Source of the DNA: Coniferiporia sulphurascens
Lineage: Eukaryota; Basidiomycota; Agaricomycetes; Hymenochaetales; Hymenochaetaceae
Assembly: GCA_002794785.1 (NCBI GenBank)
Contig: NBBA01000001.1
Span: forward strand, 930,001 to 994,000
DNA: 64,000 bases
Direction: 5' to 3'
Part shown: in pieces, positions 57,045 through 64,000 of the stretch
Position numbering within the stretch: the stretch's first letter is position 1
Layout of the letters: every line of letters begins with the position of its first letter
Notes under the pieces: generated by a model
The model's database searches: none
What the model saw: only the letters and a program-made list of their open reading frames with translations
What the model was told of the DNA's origin: nothing
Position numbers and translations under genes: made by a program

Positions 57045-58091
57045 CTACCAACGCTCGCGAGCTAGTCCTTCAAATTCCTCCAAGCTCTCATTGTCGCACT
57101 CCCGTACCCTGGTTTCCCAAGGCAAGAATTGGGGCGCCTGTATCTCCAAACCATTTATGCAAAGCGCTCTCGCGTCATTACAAAGACGCAAGACTGTCTC
57201 ATAGTCGTGCTGATACCGCGGTTTCAGAACTGCATGAACCAGCCTCCCGGGAAGCTTGCGGTTTTCGGAGAGCGTCGATTTGAATTCCATTACGCCATTT
57301 ACAGAACCGCAAAGAGTCGCTAAGAAATCGTCGGCAAAGTATACGCCTCCACCACAAAGGACCAGGTGAGTCAGGGCTCTATAATGGGAGTGCATGTTCG
57401 CAAGCAGCGGATGGAGAATCAGGGTCCTATTTCCAAGCCCTGGAACTTCTGCCGGAATGAAAGCGTTCAACAACTTGTGGATACGAAATACACTAAGGTG
57501 GATACTTCGTAGTAAAGGCGCCGTCGGATGAACAAAGACAGACTCAGAGACTTCGCCTCTGTGCTCAAGGACGAGATTCTCGAGGCGTGGGAAAGACAAC
57601 CCTGATATAATGTACGGGCCTTCGAGGTCACTGTAATACTTTTGAAAGCGTTGGATGATAGAAAGAGTTACGAGGGTCGTATGGACTTTCTGGATGAGGG
57701 CGGTGGTGTTCGTTCGAGACTCGTTGGCGTAAACCTTATATTTGGATAAATTTTCTTTCCAAGTCGCAAGCTCTTCCGGACCCATAGAGTCCCCGTCCGG
57801 CGAAATATATCCCGTACCTAGGTCTAAATCTGGCTCGATCTCGCAAATGAAAAGATGTCGAGTGTCAATCATAGCTTCATTCCCCCGTTCCACCTGTTTC
57901 GTCGCTATCCTGCCAAGCGTTGCCTTGAGCTGTTCGTCACCTATAATCACAAGTGCGCGGAACTCGAACGGTTCCGCGACCCTGCGGTAATACTTGGATA
58001 CCAAACCCAGGCTGCGCGCCGTCTTCCCGAGGTCTACGAGAGGTATGTACTCGAGGATGTAGGCGATGAGCTCCGCGGGACAGCTTTTCAT
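57045..58091 (-). CDS. F-box-like protein, subfamily 2
   Basis: Intact, 348 aa. MKSCPAELIAYILEYIPLVD, F-box-like core LGLVSKYYRRVAEPFEFRAL, MIDTRHLFICEIEPDLDLG, LIQKVHTTLVTLSIIQRFQ, LSFPRLENLVLEHRGE, APLLRSIHLSVFRIH, MHSHYRALTHLVLCGGG, RLPGRLVHAVLKPRY-type block (KLPGRLVHAVLKPRY), ending FEGLARERW. It is divergent to the gene at 59069; both upstream regions carry the same block (ATATCAGGAATACAATCGT), so they share promoter ancestry. Confidence 0.87.
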   Translation of the reverse strand: MKSCPAELIAYILEYIPLVDLGKTARSLGLVSKYYRRVAEPFEFRALVIIGDEQLKATLGRIATKQVERGNEAMIDTRHLFICEIEPDLDLGTGYISPDGDSMGPEELATWKENLSKYKVYANESRTNTTALIQKVHTTLVTLSIIQRFQKYYSDLEGPYIISGLSFPRLENLVLEHRGEVSESVFVHPTAPLLRSIHLSVFRIHKLLNAFIPAEVPGLGNRTLILHPLLANMHSHYRALTHLVLCGGGVYFADDFLATLCGSVNGVMEFKSTLSENRKLPGRLVHAVLKPRYQHDYETVLRLCNDARALCINGLEIQAPQFLPWETRVRECDNESLEEFEGLARERW

Positions 58092-58970
58092 GGTTGGGGG
58101 TGTATTTTCGGGGGTAGTAGGTTGGAATTTGAGGCTGATGGTGGTTGCTTTCTCGAATGTGAACTGAAATGTTCACGATTTTATGCTGATCGATTGAACA
58201 TTACCATATCAGGAATACAATCGTATGTAGTGCCGTGTTTACCATCGTGTGGCCCCCGTTGCGAACTTGCTGCCGCCAAAATTCACTTTCATCTCTCGAA
58301 ATTTCTCAAGTGTGGTCTAGATAAAATTTCACGCCGGTTGTTTTGTAATTGCACAGATGTCTGGGGTGAGGCGCTCCCTCTTGCAAAGCTTTTGTCACGA
58401 GAATTCATCGTAGTATTTGAACTCCGACAGAATGAGCTCTGCAACCTGAGTCCAAATCGGAGTTTGTAATAGGGCCGCATTTTGTCACTCTGTTTTCACC
58501 TTTTGAAAAGAATGCATCCTAGCAATTCCAACAGCATAAATTTACTTTATAAATAGTGCGGAATATACTGAGAGGATACATGATTGTTAGAAACGTTTAA
58601 ATCGTAGCAAAATGTTGGAATAACATGCAAACCGGGAGACCTGAAAGGATGAAAGAATGCCGACAATATTAATGGGCAAACTACCATTTTGCTTGCAGAC
58701 TCACAACACAGAATTATCTTGAAAAAAACCTTCACAGCTGGAAAAATGTGCTCATATGCATCCATTGTGAACATTCCCGGCACAGGTTATGAACTGTGTA
58801 AGCCAAGAATCGAAGGTGACCCTTGTTGCAAACTTTGCAATCATAACGGTCGAGTCACTGGCGCTTGATTCAATGATCGTAAGTACTAAGTACGGTAGGT
58901 ATCACCATGACAGACGATTGTATTCCTGATATGGTTGTGCTCAATCGATATGTGCACTGGCACGCATCAC
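58092..58970. other. Divergent promoter region between two F-box-like genes
   Basis: The inverted block around ATATCAGGAATACAATCGT occurs near 58207 and, in the opposite sense, near 58918. The centre holds a TIR-A-like word (GTTTGTAATAGGGCCG near 58464) without a partner. No gene. Confidence 0.45.
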
Positions 58971-58977
58971 TATAAAA
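58971..58977 (+). promoter_or_regulatory. TATA box of the F-box-like gene at 59069
   Basis: TATAAAA, 98 bp upstream of the ATG. Confidence 0.6.
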
Positions 58978-59068
58978 GCGTGAAGATTTCGATTCACATC
59001 CAAGGAAGCAACCACCATCAGCCTGAGGTTCCAACCCGCTACGCCGCCTTCAACAATAAACCTCAACT

Positions 59069-60076
59069 ATGGATAGCTGTCCCCCAGAGCTCATCGCCCA
59101 CATCCTAGGGTATTTATCCCCTGTTGATCTCGGGAAGACGGTACGTAGCCTGGGCTTGGTGTCCAAGTATCACCGTAGGGTCGCAAAACCGTTCGAGTTC
59201 CGCGCACTTGTGGTTATGGATAGCGAACAGCTCAAGGCGACACTTGGCAGGATAGAGACGGAAATGGAACGGGAGGGTGAAGCTGTAATCGACGTCCGTC
59301 ACTTGCTCGTTTGCGAAGAGGACAGATACGTAAACTTGGGACATCCGTCGGACGACTCCTTGGACGAGGAAGACGATGGTGCGACCTACCTCGAAGATAT
59401 AATAAAGTATGTCGAATACACCGACGAGTTCCGAAAGAATGCCGCCGCCCTCGTCCGGAACGTGCATACGACCCTCATAACTCTTTCTATTACCCAACGC
59501 TTTCGAGAGACTTCATCCGGTTTCGGAGACCTGTGCATAATATCCGGGTTGTTCTTCCCCCGCCTCGAGAAACTCATCTTGAAGCATAATAGAGAGATCA
59601 TCGGTTACTACGACCCTCCGACAGCGCCATTACTACGACATATCCACCTCAGCGCACCTCATATCTACGGCGATGCTACTAGTACGAGGGAGTACATGTC
59701 TCCCCATTCGCTGCTCATGGGCATGCACTATTGTTTTGAATCCCTGACTCATCTAGTCCTTTGTGGTGGAGGCATGAACTCTGCCGACGATCTCTTAGAG
59801 GTGCTTTGCGGCTCCCGATACGACGCAATGAGGCTCATGCCGACGCTCCTCGCAACCCGCTCACTGCCCGAGCAGCTGATTCATGTAGGGCTGACACCGC
59901 GATTTCCATACGACGGCTATGAGAAAGCCTGGATTTTTTGTAAAGATGTGAGAGCGCTTTGCATAGATGGTTTCAAGTTGGACATACACGAGCCCGACTT
60001 TGGATACGGAGCGCGGTGGGAGGACGACGATGAAATGTTGGAGGAATTTGAAGGACTAGCTCGCGAGTGTTGGTAG
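59069..60076 (+). CDS. F-box-like protein, subfamily 2
   Basis: Intact, 335 aa. MDSCPPELIAHILGYLSPVD, F-box-like core LGLVSKYHRRVAKPFEFRAL, VIDVRHLLVCEEDRYVNLG with an acidic SDDSLDEEDDG stretch, LVRNVHTTLITLSITQRF, FFPRLEKLILKHN, APLLRHIHLSAPHIYG, MHYCFESLTHLVLCGGG and SLPEQLIHVGLTPRF, ending EEFEGLARECW. In the C-terminal block, Pro-Glu-Gln replaces the otherwise conserved Pro-Gly-Arg. One exon, no TE damage. Confidence 0.87.
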   Translation: MDSCPPELIAHILGYLSPVDLGKTVRSLGLVSKYHRRVAKPFEFRALVVMDSEQLKATLGRIETEMEREGEAVIDVRHLLVCEEDRYVNLGHPSDDSLDEEDDGATYLEDIIKYVEYTDEFRKNAAALVRNVHTTLITLSITQRFRETSSGFGDLCIISGLFFPRLEKLILKHNREIIGYYDPPTAPLLRHIHLSAPHIYGDATSTREYMSPHSLLMGMHYCFESLTHLVLCGGGMNSADDLLEVLCGSRYDAMRLMPTLLATRSLPEQLIHVGLTPRFPYDGYEKAWIFCKDVRALCIDGFKLDIHEPDFGYGARWEDDDEMLEEFEGLARECW

Positions 60077-60327
60077 ACGCACTTAGTGTTGGAAGAATGG
60101 GTTTCGTAATCTCAATTATGCGACTACATTTGACATTAAGATCAAAATGTCCTGTGAAGTTCTCAGCTGTGGTTACCTGTATGCTCTTCAAGTTGGTCTG
60201 AATCGACCGCGACAAAAAATTCTGATCATGGAGAACTTCGAGTAACTGCCAGTGACTGGCTTATTCAGGAAGTATGCGCTCCCACTGGCAAAAAGGCAGG
60301 CAACCACACTAGCAGATCCCGGCGGTA

Positions 60328-60808
60328 CTATCGTATGACCCCTACTACAACTTGAAAGGAACTCTTACTTACAAATTCACAATTTTAATCTTCCACACAA
60401 CTAAACTACTATCGTATCCCCTCTCTTACAAATTCACATCCTCAGACAATCTTCAAATTTCTAGCTTCCACACCATAGTAACGGCATCGAAAAAATTCAT
60501 GCAAGCTGCCGTGTAGTCACTGTAGTGTACGGATTTTACTGGCTATTTTTTTCGGTAAGGTCTTGAGGCGTTTTCGGTTTGAGAGCTGTTTTTATTTCGG
60601 ATGTGACTTTGTAAGAGAGGGCATACGATAGTAATGCTGGAATTGTTCATGTAGATTCCAAACGAGCTATTAAAAAGGGTTAAGTTGGTGCCGAGATGAA
60701 ATATTGCGTCGTTGTGAAGCCACTGTACTGTCTGTACTGTCGAAAATCTTGTTTTGCAACTGAGAAGTGCCAGGCTCACATGACGAACATATTTATCAGC
60801 AAAGTTTC
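60328..60808. mobile_element. TIR-A family element, interrupted by a MITE and a Copia element
   Basis: Begins CTATCGTATGACCCC after TA (60326-60327). Internal sequence (TTCCACACAACTAAA, TTGTGAAGCCACTGTA, TTTATCAGCAA) matches 48220-48415 of the copy at 48175. It is split at 60409-60631 by a smaller family member and at 60809 by Copia 2. The right end lies outside the window. Confidence 0.75.
60409..60631. mobile_element. TIR-A family MITE, complete
   Basis: 223 bp; both termini begin CTATCGTATG/C and run into CCTCTCTTACAAA, followed by TTCACATCC or GTCACATCC. TA flanks at 60407-60408 and 60632-60633. It is inserted into a larger element of its own family; removing it restores CTAAACTAATGC of the host. 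Confidence 0.88.
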
Positions 60809-61067
60809 TATTAAATAAATAAATATAACGAACGATATAAATATAGTACATGGTCATATGAACAACCATCTTACTAAGTGAACGATAACGCAACGATAAC
60901 GCCATACGATAGGAGCTAGTTAGTTATAGTAGTACTAGCCCACGGAACGTGTATATAAGGGGAGCTGGTCTCGCCCTAGAAATACATCGGTTTACGCTGA
61001 TAACCCACCTTGCCTGAGTCTCACCACTGCACCTCATCGTCTACCACAACGTGCGTAGATTTTAAGA
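60809..61067 (+). repeat. 5' LTR of Copia 2
   Basis: 259 bp, TATTAAATAAAT... to ...GATTTTAAGA. It contains TATATAAGGGG at about 60952, a probable TATA box for element transcription. Confidence 0.92.
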
Positions 61068-61088
61068 GGTTATGAGCCTTGACTCTAC
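61068..61088 (+). other. Primer-binding site of Copia 2 (half-tRNA type)
   Basis: GGTTATGAGCC directly follows the LTR. Its complement GGCUCAUAACC is the anticodon arm of initiator tRNA-Met (CAU anticodon). Drosophila copia uses the same tRNA region as primer. Confidence 0.72.
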
Positions 61089-61136
61089 AACTAACGAAAC
61101 GATTAACAAAAATATATATCCTCATATAACGAAATT

Positions 61137-64000
61137 ATGTCTGACGGACAGAAACCAAACACTCGTGAGCAAACACGTTTGCAAAAATTATCAGGATTAC
61201 GAATAATTGCTAACGAACTAAAAATAACGTATACACAGTCATCAACGATCGAAGAACTCGAAGAAAAAATTCAAAAAGCTAAAGATAGCAAAAGGTTAGT
61301 CGACCTAATACTTCAATGCAATCTAAGACAAATACCTATTAACGGAACGGAACAACAAATACAGGACCGAATAAACAGGTATGACAATTCTACCAAAGAT
61401 GAAAAATCAAAAATTAGAACTGATTATAAACTCGAATTAACGAATCACGCTAAAGATTTAGGAATATCAGATCAAGGAAAATCATCCGAAATCAGATATC
61501 GAATAAGTACGTATTTGGGCATATCAGATCCAAACGAAAAAGCTCAATTTAAAATTGATAACCCTTATATTAAGCCAGAAGAAGAAAGCGATAAGAAAGA
61601 AGACGATAATAAAAAAGAAGATAACGAAGAAGAAAACTCCGAAGAATCCAAAAATAACCCATCACGTGAGCCATCAGAGCCATCTGACCCTGACGATTCA
61701 GACGCTAACGATACCGAGGAAGATGAACCGAGTATGGCAACTAAACTCGCGGAACTCCAGAAATTCTTCGACGGAATCGAGAAACTCGACGGGCACAGAA
61801 ACTACAAACTCTGGAATTACAGAGTCCGCAGCGCCATCGAAAGTGCAGGTTACGGTAACCTGCTCACTAACTCCCCAGGAACTGGAGAGACTGGTATATC
61901 AAGCGCTTTATATAACGGCATTATGCGCACTATGCCCGACAAAATATTGGCTTATTATCTTAATTTTAACAAAGATATTCCAGCGCTACTCAAAGCGCTT
62001 GACGGACGATATAACGTCCAGACAACAATTACAAAGGGCTTTAACGAGGCTGCCCTTTTTGATATCAGAGGTCATGTCAGCCATTTCGATGGAACGCTCG
62101 ATAACCTCAGCAATAAATACGAGGAACTCATAGCCCAAGGGGTAAAAGTTTCAGAATCAACATATATATCGGCTATTACGAGGGCAACGCCCGAACAATA
62201 CCAATACGTACTCACACAGAGTGAGTTATATATAAAAACGATTAACGAAACAAATCCAGACAAAGATGAAATTGAACTAACCCCTCAATTTTTACTAACG
62301 GCACTGAGAAACGCCTTTGAGGGGTGGCGTAAAAATCATCAGAGGACAGGAGCGGCGGCTAATCACCTGCCCAAGGACGAGCGGAACCACCCCTATTTTA
62401 GGGGCCGCGGACGCGGTAACAGCCGCGGTGTACAACCACGAGGTCGCGGCTATAGAGGCCGTGGAGGATACATGCGAGGACGAGGTCGAGGGGGATATTC
62501 CCCTAACCAACAATCACACGTTATTAAGTGCTACAATTGTAACAAACTAGGGCACTTTAGTCGAGATTGCTGGGCGCCAAAGACGGAATGGACGAAGGCA
62601 GCTCAGAAGAAGAAAGAGGACGCGAACGACGACAAAGGAAAAGGGAAGGAAACGGGTGCGTCAGCGGCACCGACAACGACTGGGGCAAGTGCGGCCCAGG
62701 CTAAACATACCGCAGCAGCAGCAGCAACAAATGTCGCATCGAGCTCTCGAATTGAATTAAGCGCCGTAATCGGTCACGGAGAAATCGGCGCATTCATAAC
62801 TGAAGTCGACGATAACGATTTCGACATGGGAGAATTCCCAATTTATTCTTATAACGACTTCCTCGACAAAATCGGAAATTACGACAGCGCCATGGAAGAC
62901 GTGGATGACAACAATTTAAACGTAAGCATTAACGCTATAATAACTGAAAAATTTGCTAACAATATTTATTCCTCAATGGATATAATTGATACTGGTGCAA
63001 CGATACATCTAACACCATATCTAAATCGATTACGAAACACATACAAAACTGACGCAATAACGATAACGGCCGCCAATAAAACAACGTTTATGGCAAACAT
63101 AGTAGGGGATCTTAAGCTTTACATCCCCAACGGACACTCGGTAAGTGTCATAAAATTATCAAACGTATACTACAATCCTAAAATGAATATGACATTAGTC
63201 TCTCAAGGACTTCTATGTCAAGACGGTTACGAATTTATTTATAAACAAAATGAATGCATAATAAAGTATCCTAATGGATCTTTATGCGGAAAAATTAAAA
63301 ATACAAATGGATTGTATAGTATATTTAACAATGATGTACAAGCGGCTACAAAAAATGTAACATTATTTGAACTTCACAAAAAACTCGGGCATATAAGTTA
63401 TGCTTACATAAAACGATTATTACAAGAAGATCAAATTACAAATCAAAAAATATCAAATTACGACGAAACTCAATGCACAATATGCATAGAAGCAAATATT
63501 AAAAGAATGCAAATTCCAAAATTACGTATTTCAAAATTAGCCGAAAAATTCGGCGATCACATACATATGGACATATGGGGTCCAGCATCCACACATGCTA
63601 TAGGAGGATATAAATATCTTCTAACACTTGTAGACGACGCTACAAGATGGATAAAAATGATTTTATTAAAAACAAAAGATGAGGGCTTAAATGCATACAC
63701 GACATGGGCTACTATGCTCAATACACAATTCAATATAAAAATAAAAATATTACAAAGCGATAACGACACAGTGTTTTTAAGTAAACAATTCACTGAATAT
63801 TTTAAAAAAAACGGAACAATACGAAAGCTGACTGTTCACGATACGCCACAACAAAACGGAGTAGCAGAACGATCACATCAAACGATTTTAAACAATACAC
63901 GAGTAAATCTGCTACAAGCAAAATTACCACCCAGTTTATGGGGAGAAGCTGTAAAATACAGTACTTACGTTTACAATAGAACGCCAAAGAGCGCTATTGA
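61137..64000 (+). CDS. Copia 2 Gag-Pol polyprotein, open to the window end (partial)
   Basis: ATG 61137, at least 954 codons without a stop, in contrast to Copia 1. Gag (about residues 1-420) has two SAP-like helical segments, an acidic/Lys-rich linker and the core LDGHRNYKLWNYRVRSAIES. An Arg/Gly-rich tract leads to the CCHC knuckle CYNCNKLGHFSRDC (about 464-477). Protease shows IDTGATIHLTP (about 620). The integrase zinc-binding part (HKKLGHISYAYI, CTICIEA) and the DDE core (HMDIWGPA, LQSDNDTVF, QQNGVAERSH) follow. Gag and Pol are in one frame, so no frameshift signal is needed. RT and RNase H would follow beyond 64000. Best candidate for a recently active element here. Confidence 0.93.
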   Translation, partial: MSDGQKPNTREQTRLQKLSGLRIIANELKITYTQSSTIEELEEKIQKAKDSKRLVDLILQCNLRQIPINGTEQQIQDRINRYDNSTKDEKSKIRTDYKLELTNHAKDLGISDQGKSSEIRYRISTYLGISDPNEKAQFKIDNPYIKPEEESDKKEDDNKKEDNEEENSEESKNNPSREPSEPSDPDDSDANDTEEDEPSMATKLAELQKFFDGIEKLDGHRNYKLWNYRVRSAIESAGYGNLLTNSPGTGETGISSALYNGIMRTMPDKILAYYLNFNKDIPALLKALDGRYNVQTTITKGFNEAALFDIRGHVSHFDGTLDNLSNKYEELIAQGVKVSESTYISAITRATPEQYQYVLTQSELYIKTINETNPDKDEIELTPQFLLTALRNAFEGWRKNHQRTGAAANHLPKDERNHPYFRGRGRGNSRGVQPRGRGYRGRGGYMRGRGRGGYSPNQQSHVIKCYNCNKLGHFSRDCWAPKTEWTKAAQKKKEDANDDKGKGKETGASAAPTTTGASAAQAKHTAAAAATNVASSSRIELSAVIGHGEIGAFITEVDDNDFDMGEFPIYSYNDFLDKIGNYDSAMEDVDDNNLNVSINAIITEKFANNIYSSMDIIDTGATIHLTPYLNRLRNTYKTDAITITAANKTTFMANIVGDLKLYIPNGHSVSVIKLSNVYYNPKMNMTLVSQGLLCQDGYEFIYKQNECIIKYPNGSLCGKIKNTNGLYSIFNNDVQAATKNVTLFELHKKLGHISYAYIKRLLQEDQITNQKISNYDETQCTICIEANIKRMQIPKLRISKLAEKFGDHIHMDIWGPASTHAIGGYKYLLTLVDDATRWIKMILLKTKDEGLNAYTTWATMLNTQFNIKIKILQSDNDTVFLSKQFTEYFKKNGTIRKLTVHDTPQQNGVAERSHQTILNNTRVNLLQAKLPPSLWGEAVKYSTYVYNRTPKSAI

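Larger units (their letters stand above)
60809..64000 (+). mobile_element. Copia LTR retrotransposon 2, intact as far as visible
   Basis: 5' LTR 60809-61067, PBS, and a gag-pol frame open from 61137 to the window end. The 5-bp sequence GTTTC precedes the LTR (60804-60808); its partner would lie beyond the window. Same family as Copia 1, LTR subfamily b. Confidence 0.93.

Overview
The window looks like a gene-poor, repeat-rich stretch of a filamentous basidiomycete genome, probably Agaricomycetes. This rests on short (about 45-75 nt) GT-AG introns, an expanded single-exon F-box-like family, a Tad/I-type LINE with an RNase H domain, and Copia elements. It holds one compact island of conserved housekeeping genes inside a large array of F-box-like genes and relics, cut up by transposons.

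Layout. 0-7.2 kb: end of a small TIR element, then a full-length LINE (494-7176, minus) flanked by a 13-bp target duplication, inserted just upstream of an F-box-like pseudogene (7277-8305). 8.4-10.3 kb: decayed F-box copy and a duplicated segment with an unrecognised ORF. 10.36-15.81 kb: a decayed Copia element with both LTRs and a CAAAG target duplication. 16.27-17.29 kb: intact F-box-like gene. 17.8-30.8 kb: the conserved island, with COP9 signalosome subunit 7 (minus) head to head with a mitochondrial-type glutamyl-tRNA synthetase (plus, 13 exons), then PSP1-domain protein, RGP1 and TRS33/TRAPPC6, all minus. RGP1 and TRS33 both belong to Golgi Rab-GEF machineries. 31-42 kb: three intact F-box-like genes and several relics. 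42.1-43.4 kb: an aldo/keto reductase whose usual catalytic His is Ser.

43.6-60.3 kb: a second F-box-like subfamily (N-terminus MDSCPAEL) in both orientations: three intact genes (49888-50958, 57045-58091, 59069-60076) and at least five pseudogenes or fragments. One pseudogene (46909-49388) carries two solo LTRs and a TIR element that itself contains a mariner-like MITE. One intact gene has a 2.9-kb non-autonomous hAT-like element (51020-53921) between its start codon and its TATA box. That element has an 8-bp target duplication and carries a rearranged piece of an adenylate-forming reductase gene, plus a nested Tourist-like MITE and a solo LTR. 60.3-64 kb: a nested stack ending in a second Copia element with an open gag-pol frame running off the window.

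The most distinctive findings are the hAT-like element with captured enzyme-gene fragments and a paralogous empty site, and a Copia family with 5'-TA...GA-3' LTR ends and a primer-binding site complementary to the anticodon arm of initiator tRNA-Met (half-tRNA priming as in Drosophila copia). CGA-to-TGA and CpG transitions recur among the decayed copies. Splice sites and family calls were made by eye; no database search was possible.
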